Notes under the pieces: generated by a model
The model's database searches: none
The model's input: the letters and a program-made list of their open reading frames with translations, nothing else
What the model was told of the DNA's origin: nothing
Shown: piece by piece, positions 10,998-20,540 of the stretch
How the letters are laid out: every line of letters starts with the position of its first letter
Numbering within the stretch: the first letter of the stretch is position 1
Made by a program: the position numbers and the translations under genes
Assembly: GCA_028698995.1 (NCBI GenBank)
Contig: JAQVVM010000002.1
Location: 62,001-126,000, forward strand
DNA: 64,000 nt
DNA from: Bacteroidales bacterium
Lineage (GTDB): Bacteria > Bacteroidota > Bacteroidia > Bacteroidales > PXBB01
Direction: 5' to 3'

Positions 10998-12551
10998 TTA
11001 TTTGATTTTCCAAACTGTATCAATCACTGTTCCATCCACCCATTTAATAACTGCTACAGCCTCATCGGTAAATTCAATTTTTTCAGGTTTCCCGCAAATG
11101 GCTTCGGCTTCATCTTTTAATTGTTGAATTGTTTTTATGGGAAGACTTGAATTTTTAAGTTTTTCTATCAAATCAGTACGTAAAGGATTAATGGCAATGC
11201 CTCTTTCAGTAACTATAACATCAATGAGTTCACCGGGACCACAGATGGTAGTAACTTCATCCCTTATAACAGGAATACGGTCGCGGAAAAGAGGAATAGG
11301 GAGTATGGTACACTTTGAAAACAAGCAGTTTTGCCAGCCACCAATGCCGTGAAGTAGTACACCATCAGAATGGGTAACGACATTTGCATTAAAATTAAGG
11401 TCAACCTCTGTAGCACCAAGAATTACCGCATCAACCATTGTAGAAAAATTACCTTTGCCATGGTAGTTGTAACTTGTAAAGGGACTTGTATTAAGATGGT
11501 TTGCATTTTCACGCATGGATCGTACACCATCAAGATCAAAAGTCTGACCGTCCAAAATATAATCCACCAATCCTTCTTCAAGCATATTGACAAGATATTT
11601 ATTGCTGCCTCCACGTGCGAAGCGTGCTTTCATGCCACGTTCACGAAGTAAGTCAGCAAAATAAATACCTATAGAAAGTGCAGTACCTCCTGCACCTGCC
11701 TGAAAGGAAAACCCGTCTTTAATAATACCGGCTTCATCACAGAATTGTGAAGTCATTTCGGCAAGCAGTAAACGATCGGGGCTTTTAGTAATTTCTGTTG
11801 TCCCTGAAACAATTTTTTCAGGAATACCAACTTGATCAAAAAGCACTACGTAATCCACATAATTGCCGTGAATTTGCCATGGAATGCAAGGAAATGGAAC
11901 AAGATTATCAGTGGTAACAATAACTTTATGAGCGTATTGTGAATCTGCAAGTGCAAATCCTAATAAGCCACAGGCAGCAGGTCCACGATCTCCTGTAGAA
12001 TTGCCAAATGAGTCGGCAGTAGGGGCAGCAATAACAGCTATATCTATTACCACTTCACCATCTTGAATTGATTGGTATCTGCCTCCATGAGAGCGAAGAA
12101 TACCCATTCCTTTCATTTTTCCTTGTGAAGTAAATCTGCCTAATGAACCATTCATACTACCCTCAATATGATGAATTGTACCATCTTCCAGATACTTAAT
12201 GAGGGGTGCATGACATTCAAAAGAAGCAGAAGGTACCCAAACCAAATCTTTAACACCAAGTTCGTGCGCTATATCAAAAATCTGATTAGCAATGAGGTCT
12301 CCATTTCTGAAGTGATGATGGGTTGAGATGACCATGCCATCTTTCAGACCTGATTTAATAAGTGCTTCTTTTAAAGAAGGAACTATCTTGTTTCCATCTG
12401 CCGGATAATCAGCACAGGAAGCAATATAAGGAGCATATTTACGACCTGTTGGTTTGTATTTTCCAACACCCATATATGGTACTTGTTCTTTCCCGTTTAC
12501 ACTAGTTGGAACCATTCTTCCAAGAGCATTTTTAACGAAATTAGTTGACAT
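10998..12551 (-). CDS. citF: Citrate lyase alpha subunit (citrate:ACP transferase)
   Basis: The protein has 517 residues and aligns along its length with the CitF family of CoA-transferases. Glycine-rich stretches typical of that fold are visible (for example FQAGAGGTALS and GDRGPAACGLL). The alpha subunit transfers the thioester acyl carrier from acetate to citrate, forming citryl-ACP. Its start overlaps the 3' end of the CitDE fusion gene by 11 bp, indicating co-translation. No citrate lyase ligase (citC) or prosthetic-group genes (citX, citG) are in the window, so maturation must be encoded elsewhere. The related citramalate lyase has the same subunit plan, and the substrate cannot be told from sequence. 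Confidence 0.9.
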   Translation of the reverse strand: MSTNFVKNALGRMVPTSVNGKEQVPYMGVGKYKPTGRKYAPYIASCADYPADGNKIVPSLKEALIKSGLKDGMVISTHHHFRNGDLIANQIFDIAHELGVKDLVWVPSASFECHAPLIKYLEDGTIHHIEGSMNGSLGRFTSQGKMKGMGILRSHGGRYQSIQDGEVVIDIAVIAAPTADSFGNSTGDRGPAACGLLGFALADSQYAHKVIVTTDNLVPFPCIPWQIHGNYVDYVVLFDQVGIPEKIVSGTTEITKSPDRLLLAEMTSQFCDEAGIIKDGFSFQAGAGGTALSIGIYFADLLRERGMKARFARGGSNKYLVNMLEEGLVDYILDGQTFDLDGVRSMRENANHLNTSPFTSYNYHGKGNFSTMVDAVILGATEVDLNFNANVVTHSDGVLLHGIGGWQNCLFSKCTILPIPLFRDRIPVIRDEVTTICGPGELIDVIVTERGIAINPLRTDLIEKLKNSSLPIKTIQQLKDEAEAICGKPEKIEFTDEAVAVIKWVDGTVIDTVWKIK

Positions 12552-13758
12552 ATTCTTCCCTCCAGTTTTGATTTAATTTTCCTAATTTTATAGATAAGTC
12601 AATGGTTTTTTGAGCTCTTTTTACAACAGGAGCATCAATCATTTTAGTGCCTAAAGATACAACCCCTAATCCTTTTTCTGAAGCTTCAATAAATGCATTG
12701 ACAATTTTTTTGGCTTTTTCAATTTCAGCTGCTTCAGGAGCAAAACTTTCATGAATGACTTTTATCTGACGGGGATGGATACAACCCATGCCATCAAAAC
12801 CAAGACTTTTTGAAATTCTTACATTATCTCTTAACCCATCTAAATCAGCCACATCACTAAAGACAGAATCAATGGCCTGAATACCGGTTGCTTTACATGC
12901 ATTTACAATTTGTGTACGGGCAAAAAAAGATTCAGTGGCTACTTTTGTTCTCATGACACCAAGGTCGGCAGTATAATCTTCAAGACCAATGGCTAGAGCA
13001 ACCACATTTGGTGCGGCACTTGCAATTTCGAAAGCTTTAATAACACCCAATGCGCTTTCTATTATTGGCATAAGCCATATATCACATGTAACATTGAATT
13101 TTCCTTTCAGATATTCAATTCTCTCATTCAGCATGTTTATCTGATGAGCTCCTTCACATTTGGGTACAAGTAAAAGATTAACATTGTGTGGAATAAGAAA
13201 TTCAAGATCATCCAGTCCACGAGGAATCTGATTGATGCGAACCATTCTTTCAGCATTGTAAAAATCAAGATTGCGTAAGGCATTACGCACTAAAAATGAT
13301 GCTTCATATTTTTTATCAGGAGCTACTGCATCTTCGAGGTCTAGAATAATTCCGTCAGGTTTGTGAATACCGGCATTAATCATGAGAGAAGGTGTATTCC
13401 CCGGTAGATAAAGCCTTGAAAAACGATTTTTATCTTTTGATGTTTTATAATTGTTTTGTGCAAGCATGGGTAATAGATAATCTTTTTCAGTTCCGGTAAG
13501 CTTTTTAATGGCAGCCTCAATCCTAGCAGCCATTACGAAAGGTAAGGCACCGCTATCTTCAATAATTATCACAGCATTTTGAATGGCATAAAAGTTCAGC
13601 ATATCTTTTACCAATGCTTCAATCTGATTTCCAAAAATTGCTTTTACTTTGCTCTCAATCTGAATCTGTAAACCTCCGGTTTCACACATTTCTAGTGTAA
13701 CAGCACAATCAGATCTGACGCCTTTCCCTTTGTTTCCTATTGTTACTATATTATTCAT
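12541..13758 (-). CDS. citE: Citrate lyase gamma-beta fusion (CitD acyl carrier + CitE lyase)
   Basis: The protein has 405 residues where CitE alone has about 290-300. Residues 1-90 match the CitD acyl carrier: a glycine-rich start, the GVRSDCAV motif with S16 as the likely attachment Ser, and a conserved ending around DSGALPFVMAARIEAA. From about residue 112 (SRLYLPGN) it is a CitE-type HpcH/HpaI aldolase with the LDLEDAV acidic motif (139-145) and an EDYTADLG segment further on. CitE cleaves citryl-ACP to oxaloacetate and acetyl-ACP. Fusing carrier and lyase is atypical, since these are normally separate genes in the order citD-citE-citF. There is no internal stop or frameshift, so the fusion is real in this sequence. 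It sits 32 bp after the porin-like gene. Confidence 0.88.
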   Translation of the reverse strand: MNNIVTIGNKGKGVRSDCAVTLEMCETGGLQIQIESKVKAIFGNQIEALVKDMLNFYAIQNAVIIIEDSGALPFVMAARIEAAIKKLTGTEKDYLLPMLAQNNYKTSKDKNRFSRLYLPGNTPSLMINAGIHKPDGIILDLEDAVAPDKKYEASFLVRNALRNLDFYNAERMVRINQIPRGLDDLEFLIPHNVNLLLVPKCEGAHQINMLNERIEYLKGKFNVTCDIWLMPIIESALGVIKAFEIASAAPNVVALAIGLEDYTADLGVMRTKVATESFFARTQIVNACKATGIQAIDSVFSDVADLDGLRDNVRISKSLGFDGMGCIHPRQIKVIHESFAPEAAEIEKAKKIVNAFIEASEKGLGVVSLGTKMIDAPVVKRAQKTIDLSIKLGKLNQNWREEYVN

Positions 13759-13790
13759 ATTTATTATTATTATGTTATAAATGTCGAGCT

Positions 13791-15029
13791 TTAAAAGAAA
13801 TAAAACAGTGCAATTAAAAATCTGAATACATCTACTTCTTTTGAATTTTGCACCATGCCCATATCATCAGGTGTGCCATAAGCAGCGCAAGTGTATTCCA
13901 ACTCCGTAAAAACCTTGAACTTATTAGAAATGAAGGCGATGTTTGGCGAAACACGATATAAGTAGTCAATATTACTGTCTCTTGAGTAATAGGTTCCAAT
14001 ATTTTTTTCAGAAGTACCAAAGTTCTTAGCAAAACCACCAAATATGCCATACTGAATATTTTTACCATAAGTAATATTGCCCCACAAAAATAAGTGATTG
14101 GTTGGGGTATATGTTTCAATAAGTGTCAGTGAATCAATTGTTTTAACAGCATAGCCTCCCATAAGAAGATGCTCTGTAAGATTTTGTCCATAAATGGTTT
14201 TAAAACGCCATGTGAAATTATTTTTATTGTATTTCCAATAAGCAACAGCAGCCATAGTTGCAAGTGTTTCATTGGTTTTGTACATGCTGTCTGTTTCAAT
14301 TCGGGGCATCAACATTTTATAGTCACCCCCAAGACCAAATACATGGTGATCGCCTTTATACTGTAATTGGAGATGAAAATTGGGCATGATGGCATTTCGC
14401 ATATAGGAAGCATTATATCCGCTTGGTCCCATATTGGAGTTGTCTCTTTGAGTGATGGCTGTCAGGTTGATATTAAATTTATTAAAGTATTGGGTCAGTG
14501 ATAATTGAGGGTTACGAATAAAAGGCTGAAACGGGGAACCTGTGTTTAGAGATGCAACATTGGGAAATACTTCTGTAACAAACATGGGGTGCCAATATTG
14601 TCCAAAAAGTAAATCGGTATTTTTCCAGCGTAACCTACCATAAGCATGTCTGAGTCGAAAACCATTCACATCTGTATTACTCACACCTGTAAAATCACCT
14701 TCGATGACTCCTGAGGTTTTGGCACCAAAAGCATCAGGCCCTTTAATGGTACCCGTTAGTCTTGCTGCAATAGCACTTATATTTGAACTGCCATTGGCAT
14801 TAATGTCTTTGCCATTGGCATCAGGTTTTACATTAAGAGGGAAAAACATAAACATATCCTCTCTTGATCCTAGTACCTGACGTGTGTCGTACCAATATGC
14901 ACTTTTAATAAATCCACTGAATTTAATCCCCCAGTTTCTTTCTTCAGTATTGACATCCTGAGAAAATAATGATTTACTGAGGAGGAATATTAATATTGTA
15001 AACAGCAGGAAAAATCTTAATCGGTTCAT
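13791..15029 (-). CDS. Outer-membrane porin-like beta-barrel protein
   Basis: The protein has 412 residues. An N-terminal signal peptide (about 1-23, hydrophobic core FLLFTILIFLL, ending near LFSQ) is followed by alternating aromatic strands that suggest a beta-barrel, with a C-terminal aromatic Phe (FLIALFYFF). It resembles DcaP/porin-type proteins with a GIKFSGFIKSAYWYDTRQ-like first strand; this family match is from memory. Placed between a CoA-transferase gene (47 bp upstream) and citDE (32 bp downstream) on the same strand, it plausibly admits the organic acid used by this operon. Substrate specificity is inference. Confidence 0.7.
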   Translation of the reverse strand: MNRLRFFLLFTILIFLLSKSLFSQDVNTEERNWGIKFSGFIKSAYWYDTRQVLGSREDMFMFFPLNVKPDANGKDINANGSSNISAIAARLTGTIKGPDAFGAKTSGVIEGDFTGVSNTDVNGFRLRHAYGRLRWKNTDLLFGQYWHPMFVTEVFPNVASLNTGSPFQPFIRNPQLSLTQYFNKFNINLTAITQRDNSNMGPSGYNASYMRNAIMPNFHLQLQYKGDHHVFGLGGDYKMLMPRIETDSMYKTNETLATMAAVAYWKYNKNNFTWRFKTIYGQNLTEHLLMGGYAVKTIDSLTLIETYTPTNHLFLWGNITYGKNIQYGIFGGFAKNFGTSEKNIGTYYSRDSNIDYLYRVSPNIAFISNKFKVFTELEYTCAAYGTPDDMGMVQNSKEVDVFRFLIALFYFF

Positions 15030-15076
15030 ATATTTTATAATAAGTTTAAAAACAGCACAAAATAAAACATTTTTTC

Positions 15077-16297
15077 TTAAATGTACAAAGAAATGACATT
15101 CTCTGAAGATAGATTTTTAATTTTTTCTGAATCATATCTTAACAATTCGGTTAGAATATCAAAAGTATTTTCACCATATTTGGGTGGAGGTGTTAGATTA
15201 GGAGAACACTTTTTTTTATCAAAATTAAAAGCAATACTTTTAACCCCTGAAATGGTTTTTCCTGATTTATCTGTATTGATAACCATCATTTCCTTTGCAT
15301 CTGATTTTTCAAAAACTTCTGCCATATTAAGGACACCTCCGGCAGGAATACCTCTCTCTTCCAATTGAAGAAGGATTTCATTACTTTTAAACTTTATAAG
15401 TTCAGATTGTAATAACAAATTTAGTTCCTCAGCATGAACAACCCTTTGTTGATTCTTTGAAAATTTAGGATCAGCTGCTAAAAAACTTACACCTAAAATG
15501 TTGACTAACTTTTCAAATTGCCTGTCTGTGCCAATAGCAAGAACAATTTCTTTCTTATCTGCAGTTTTAAAAATAGTACCATAAGGTGCAATATTAGGAT
15601 GTCCTGAACCACTTCGTTTAGGAATAACATTACCGACAAGGTAATTGGCAGCTTGATTGGCCAATGATGCAATACCCGATTTAATGAGTGAAACATCTAT
15701 ATATTGAGCGGTTTTGTTCTTTTCTTTAAGATATAATGCTATAAGAATAGCTTCTTTAGTCTGGTGAGCAGCAAGAATATCCATTAAAGCCACAGGCATT
15801 TTTACAGAGGGGCCCTCTGAGTTGCCATTCATAAATGTAAATCCCGACTCAGCTTGGATGATTGCATCGTAACCTGCACGTCTGTTCTGAGTACCATAAC
15901 CTGTAATTTGGGCATAAATAATACTGTTGTTAATCTGTTTAAGGTTTTCAAAATCTACTTTCAATTTTTCCGCATCGCCAGGCTTGAAGTTAACAATTAC
16001 TATTTCGCTTACTGCTGTTAAGTCATAAATAATATCAAGTCCTTCAACTCTGCTGATGTCAATTGCAATTGATTTTTTTCCCCAGTTGACACATGAAAAA
16101 TAGGCAGATATATCTGTGTCAGGTTCTTCTGTAACCAATTTCCACTGACGTGTAATGTCTCCTTTTGTATGGATATTTTCAACTTTTATAACTTCAGCTC
16201 CCAATTCTGCAAAAAACATCCCCACACTTGGACCCGCAAGTACACTTGACAGTTCAAGAACTCTAAGCCCTGAAAAAATATTTACCTCCTTATTCAT
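15077..16297 (-). CDS. CaiB/BaiF family CoA-transferase
   Basis: From the chosen ATG at 16297 the protein has 406 residues. The frame is open further up to 16381, but MNKEVNIFSGLRVLELSSVLAGP matches the usual family start and the extra 28 residues do not. Family features include LAGPSVGMFFAELGAEVIKVE, the Asp in the QAESGF/LMDILAAHQ region, and a C-terminal domain with ERGIPAGGVL. Members move CoA between carboxylic acids. It heads the minus-strand run with the porin-like protein and citrate-lyase-type genes, which hints that a CoA ester of a di- or tricarboxylic acid enters the pathway. It is divergent from the prenyltransferase gene at 16418, leaving a 120-bp shared promoter region. Confidence 0.85.
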   Translation of the reverse strand: MNKEVNIFSGLRVLELSSVLAGPSVGMFFAELGAEVIKVENIHTKGDITRQWKLVTEEPDTDISAYFSCVNWGKKSIAIDISRVEGLDIIYDLTAVSEIVIVNFKPGDAEKLKVDFENLKQINNSIIYAQITGYGTQNRRAGYDAIIQAESGFTFMNGNSEGPSVKMPVALMDILAAHQTKEAILIALYLKEKNKTAQYIDVSLIKSGIASLANQAANYLVGNVIPKRSGSGHPNIAPYGTIFKTADKKEIVLAIGTDRQFEKLVNILGVSFLAADPKFSKNQQRVVHAEELNLLLQSELIKFKSNEILLQLEERGIPAGGVLNMAEVFEKSDAKEMMVINTDKSGKTISGVKSIAFNFDKKKCSPNLTPPPKYGENTFDILTELLRYDSEKIKNLSSENVISLYI

Positions 16298-16417
16298 TAT
16301 CCATAATTTTGAAATTTGTACAAATTTATAATGAGTTTCCATTGAAAATTTAAAAACTGAAAATAAGATATAACTTTGCAATGAAAATTTCTAATACCCA
16401 ATATTTGAAAATTTTAA

Positions 16418-17290
16418 ATGGCTATGATTCCCAAAATAAAACATTATTTGTCTTTAGTCAAGTTCAGTCATACAATCTTTGCTATGCCATTTGCATTTAT
16501 TGGTTTTTTTATGGGTGTTCGTTCAACTCCAGATGTTAACCTATTTATCAAATTATTATTAATTGTTTTTACCATGGTGCTTGCACGAAATGCAGCAATG
16601 GGGTTCAATCGACTTATAGACCGACATATTGATTCCAAAAATCCCCGAACAAAAAACAGGGAATTGCCGGTAGAAATTGTTAAGCCCCAATCAGTTTTAT
16701 TTTTCATATTAATTAATAGTGTACTTTTTATTTGTTCAACTTTCTTTATCAACAAACTCAGTTTCATTTTATCTCCACTTGCATTGCTGATTATATTGGG
16801 TTATAGTTATACAAAAAGATTTACTTTTTTAAGTCATCTTGTTTTGGGATTATCCTTGTCAATAGCTCCAATTGGTGCTTATATTGCTGTTACCAACAGT
16901 ATCCATTTTTATCCGATGATACTATCAGCATCAGTTTTATTCTGGGTTGGAGGTTTTGATATTTTGTATGCGCTTCAAGATGAGGAATTTGACAGAAAAA
17001 ATAAACTTCTTTCAATCCCTGTAAAATGGGGAGGGCAAAAATCCAAACACATTTCTGCTATTTTTCATTTTATTAGTATACTTTTAATAGTACTTTTAGG
17101 TACAATGCTTTCAGTTACTTATCTTTATTGGATTGGTGTGACGATATTTATATTGTTTTTAATTTATCAGCATTATTTGGTTTACAAATATGGTCTGAAA
17201 AAAATTGACAGGGCATTCTTTACTTCAAATGGCTTTGCAAGTCTATTTTTTGCCTTATTTGTTTGTATTGATTTATTTTTTTTCCGATAA
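16418..17290 (+). CDS. UbiA-family polyprenyltransferase
   Basis: The protein has 290 residues and about eight or nine membrane helices. The first Asp-rich motif is NRLIDRHIDSKNPRT and the second is YALQDEEFDRKNK. These bind Mg2+-prenyl diphosphate, so the enzyme prenylates an aromatic acceptor in the inner membrane. The NAAMGFNRLID context resembles the UbiA group used in futalosine-type menaquinone synthesis (MqnP), but no other quinone gene is nearby to support this. M3 (at 16424) is an alternative start. The 78-bp gap to the next gene suggests separate transcription. Confidence 0.85.
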   Translation: MAMIPKIKHYLSLVKFSHTIFAMPFAFIGFFMGVRSTPDVNLFIKLLLIVFTMVLARNAAMGFNRLIDRHIDSKNPRTKNRELPVEIVKPQSVLFFILINSVLFICSTFFINKLSFILSPLALLIILGYSYTKRFTFLSHLVLGLSLSIAPIGAYIAVTNSIHFYPMILSASVLFWVGGFDILYALQDEEFDRKNKLLSIPVKWGGQKSKHISAIFHFISILLIVLLGTMLSVTYLYWIGVTIFILFLIYQHYLVYKYGLKKIDRAFFTSNGFASLFFALFVCIDLFFFR

Positions 17291-17368
17291 GATAATTTTA
17301 TTTCTATTATATTTGTCATTTTATAATAGTGCAAAAAATTCAAATAAACCATCGAAATAACTGATATT

Positions 17369-19378
17369 ATGTATAATAGAATATTGCTGCCTCTGATTTT
17401 TATATTTTTTTCATTAAATTTATTATCTCAAAATATTGATTTTACTAAAGAAAATTTTCCACACATGAAAAGGGAGCTGAAGCGAGCTCTTAAAAGTATC
17501 AGAGAAGGGGATAAACAGTACTATGAAGCTGAAAATCTAAGGACATTCAGAGATCAAAGAGATCAGGATTCAAATTATGGGAGGCAAATGTATTTATACG
17601 CACTAGAAGAATACCTCCAAGCATTTGCATTTAACCCTGCTAATGCTGAACTTAATTTCAAAATTGCAGTTTGTTACTTGAATACTATTGAAAAAACAAA
17701 ATCGGTACCTTATTTTGAAAGGGCTCTTGAATTGGACCCGAATGTGAGTAAAGACATTCGTTATTTGTTAGCGCAGGCTTATCATTTAAATTATGAATTT
17801 GAAAAAGCCATAAACATGTATAATGCTTATCGCACATCTTTATCAAGACTTGAGTTAACAAGAGAAGGGTGGACAAAAATACTTGATAAAAAAATTGCTC
17901 AGTGTGTAAATGGGATTGAGCTTATGGAAAATCCTGTTAATGTTGAAATCGAAAAATTGAGCAACGTAATTAATACAGTACTTCCTGATTATAACCCCAT
18001 TGTTAATGCAGATGAAACCATATTAATTTTCACATCGCGTAGGGGAGCAGAATGGGAAATTAAACAAAAAATTGATACATTTAATTTTAATGAAGATATT
18101 TATATTTCCTATAATGTTAATGGCGAGTGGACTACTCCCGTTAACCCTGGAGAACCACTCAATTCCGACCTTCATGAGTCTGCTGTTGGATTGGCTCCTG
18201 ATGGACAGAAAATTTTCATATACAGGGGGGAAGAAGGGGGTGATATCTATGAAAGTGTTTTACAAGGTTCCAACTGGACAGAACCAACCAAAATACCAGC
18301 ACCTCTAAACTCTGAGTTTTATGAAGGTTCAGCTTCATTTTCTCCGGATGGTCGTACTGTATATTTTATTAGTGAACGCCCGGGTGGTCGTGGTGGTAGT
18401 GATATTTTTGTTGCAACCAAAAACCGTAGAGGAGAATGGGGCAGGGCTACCAACCTTGGCAGAGCTATTAATACCGACTTAGACGAAAGAGGTGTTTTTA
18501 TGCATCCAGATGGTATGACTTTGTATTTTAGTTCAGAAGGTCATAATTCTATGGGTGGGTATGACATTTTTAAAACCCAGAAAAAAGGCAGACGCGGTTG
18601 GATGCCTCCTGAAAATTTAGGCTATCCTATAAATACACCTGAAAATGATATGTTCTTTACAGTTACTGCAAATGGAAGACATGGTTATTTTTCTTCATCC
18701 AAAGAAGGAACACATAATATCTATAAAATCATTTTTAAGGATGCTGTGAATCTGCTCACTCTTGTCAAGGGATTTATTCTTGATGAAGAAACCAGAGAAC
18801 CTATCTATGCTGAAATAGATATTGTTGATTTATCTACAAACGAGGATATAGCTAACTTTTATTCTAATACAACAACCGGAAGCTATTTAGTTTCGTTACC
18901 CTCCGGTGTTAACTATGGTATTTCTGTTAAGGCAGATGGATATCTTTTCCATTCTGAAAATTTTAATATTGATTCTACTTCTGAGTTTAAAGAAGTGAAT
19001 AAAGACATTTTTCTAAAACGTATTAAAGTTGGTAGTGTCGTTGTACTTAATAATATATTCTTCGATTTTGCTAAAGCAACTTTACGACCTGAATCTACAA
19101 ACGAATTGGATCGTATTGTAAACTTATTGACAGAAAACCCCAGTATCAGTGTCGAAATTTCAGGGCATACCGATAATATTGGTTCTTCTGCATTTAATAA
19201 AAGACTCTCAGGTGAAAGAGCCAAATCTGTTGTTGATTATCTTATCGGCAAGGGTATAGATGCATCCAGACTTACTTCTATAGGCTATGGATTTGATAAT
19301 CCTATTGCAACAAATGAAACCGAAGAAGGCAGGCAAATAAACAGAAGAACTGAGTTTAAAATTGTAAGTTCGAGATAA
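17369..19378 (+). CDS. PorE-like envelope protein: TPR, PD40 propeller, CRD, OmpA
   Basis: The protein has 669 residues. A signal peptide (1-20, ending LLSQ) is followed by a TPR-like helical region (about 25-180), PD40/WD40-like blades (about 195-430, with repeated SPDGRTVYFISERPGG and MHPDGMTLYFSSEGH motifs), a carboxypeptidase-regulatory-like beta domain (about 440-530) and an OmpA C-terminal domain (about 555-669, SGHTDNIGS and NRRTEFKI). OmpA domains bind peptidoglycan. This domain order is that of PorE, a type IX secretion component, and of related Bacteroidota envelope proteins. It is paralogous to the protein at 20541-22601, with a TPR gene between them. No core T9SS genes (porKLMN) are present here, so a T9SS role is only a possibility. 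Confidence 0.85.
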   Translation: MYNRILLPLIFIFFSLNLLSQNIDFTKENFPHMKRELKRALKSIREGDKQYYEAENLRTFRDQRDQDSNYGRQMYLYALEEYLQAFAFNPANAELNFKIAVCYLNTIEKTKSVPYFERALELDPNVSKDIRYLLAQAYHLNYEFEKAINMYNAYRTSLSRLELTREGWTKILDKKIAQCVNGIELMENPVNVEIEKLSNVINTVLPDYNPIVNADETILIFTSRRGAEWEIKQKIDTFNFNEDIYISYNVNGEWTTPVNPGEPLNSDLHESAVGLAPDGQKIFIYRGEEGGDIYESVLQGSNWTEPTKIPAPLNSEFYEGSASFSPDGRTVYFISERPGGRGGSDIFVATKNRRGEWGRATNLGRAINTDLDERGVFMHPDGMTLYFSSEGHNSMGGYDIFKTQKKGRRGWMPPENLGYPINTPENDMFFTVTANGRHGYFSSSKEGTHNIYKIIFKDAVNLLTLVKGFILDEETREPIYAEIDIVDLSTNEDIANFYSNTTTGSYLVSLPSGVNYGISVKADGYLFHSENFNIDSTSEFKEVNKDIFLKRIKVGSVVVLNNIFFDFAKATLRPESTNELDRIVNLLTENPSISVEISGHTDNIGSSAFNKRLSGERAKSVVDYLIGKGIDASRLTSIGYGFDNPIATNETEEGRQINRRTEFKIVSSR

Positions 19379-19404
19379 TTTCAAAAGTATAATAGTAAAA
19401 ATAA

Positions 19405-19425
19405 TATATTTGTGTAATTTTACAC
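19405..19425 (+). promoter_or_regulatory. -7-like box followed by a 14-bp palindrome before the TPR gene
   Basis: TATATTTG (19405-19412) fits TAnnTTTG, and GTGTAATTTTACAC (19412-19425) is an exact palindrome starting on its last base, 42 bp before the ATG at 19467. No -33 box is seen at standard spacing. It could be a promoter with an operator, or chance in AT-rich DNA. Confidence 0.3.
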
Positions 19426-19466
19426 TGCTTAAAAATCATTTAATAGAATTTATTTAATAAAAAAAT

Positions 19467-20516
19467 ATGAGATTAATATTAATAACAATTTTTGCCGTCC
19501 TGTTTATTGGCGCAAAAGCACAAGAAGATTCGGTTGTAGTGGCATCAACCGTTGAGGATTTTCAAGCCGAAAAATTGTATAATGAAGGCGTTCAGCTTTT
19601 TGAAAGTAAAGCATACCAGCCAGCCATCAATAAATTTAATGAATCTCTAAGTCTTAATTCAAATTTCGATAAGGCTTATTACAATAGGGGTATGGCAAAA
19701 ATAGAACTTAAAATGTTTGCTGAAGCTTTGCAAGATTTTGAGAAAGCTTTGTCAATAAATGTATCTGAGTATTCATACTTCGGAAGAGGTTTGGCAAAAT
19801 ACGAAACTGCTCAAATGAATGATGCCTTAAATGATTTCAATTTAGCTATTGAGCTGGATACGACAAATCCCCAAGCCTATTATTATCGAGGGGGCATATT
19901 TTTTCAATTAGGCAGGTATCAGGATGCCATTCTTGACTATACCAATGCCATTCAACTTAAAAACGATTTTTACTATGCCTATAATGACAGAGGTAGTGCT
20001 TACAGACAAATGGAAGATTATACCAAGGCTATTGAAGATTACACCAGAGCATTGGTTATTAACGACAGAGAGGCTTTCATCTATAATAACCGCGGCAGTG
20101 CAAAAAGCAGAAATAGTGATTATCAGGGTGCAATTGCAGATTATACTAAAGCCATCAATTTAAAACCTGACTATTATATTGCATTTAACAACAGAGGTAA
20201 AGCAAAATATGAACTGAGTGATTATACTGGAGCTATTGAAGACTTTAATGCAGCTATCAGACTTAAATCAGATTACGTTTTTGCCTTTAACAACAGGGGC
20301 AATGTAAAACATAAACAGAGAAATTATCAGGATGCAATAAATGATTTTAATCAAGCCATTAACATTGATCCTAACTATGGATTCGCATATCTTAACAGGG
20401 GAATTTCTAAAGAAATGCTGAGGGATAATGATGGTGCTTGTGCCGACTGGAGAAAAGCACTTGAGTTGGGTGTAAGCAGCGCAGAATCCTATATAAATTT
20501 ACAATGTAACAGGTAG
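19467..20516 (+). CDS. Exported TPR-repeat protein
   Basis: The protein has 349 residues. After a signal peptide (about 1-18, ending GAKAQ) come eight or nine tandem TPR units through to the C-terminus, recognisable by repeated NNRG(S/N/K)AK and YxxAIxDFxxAI patterns. It is most likely a periplasmic protein-interaction scaffold. It lies between two PorE-like genes on the same strand (88 bp and 24 bp gaps), suggesting that all three act in one envelope complex. No enzyme motif is present. Confidence 0.85.
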   Translation: MRLILITIFAVLFIGAKAQEDSVVVASTVEDFQAEKLYNEGVQLFESKAYQPAINKFNESLSLNSNFDKAYYNRGMAKIELKMFAEALQDFEKALSINVSEYSYFGRGLAKYETAQMNDALNDFNLAIELDTTNPQAYYYRGGIFFQLGRYQDAILDYTNAIQLKNDFYYAYNDRGSAYRQMEDYTKAIEDYTRALVINDREAFIYNNRGSAKSRNSDYQGAIADYTKAINLKPDYYIAFNNRGKAKYELSDYTGAIEDFNAAIRLKSDYVFAFNNRGNVKHKQRNYQDAINDFNQAINIDPNYGFAYLNRGISKEMLRDNDGACADWRKALELGVSSAESYINLQCNR

Positions 20517-20540
20517 TTAAATTAAATAATACAAATATTT

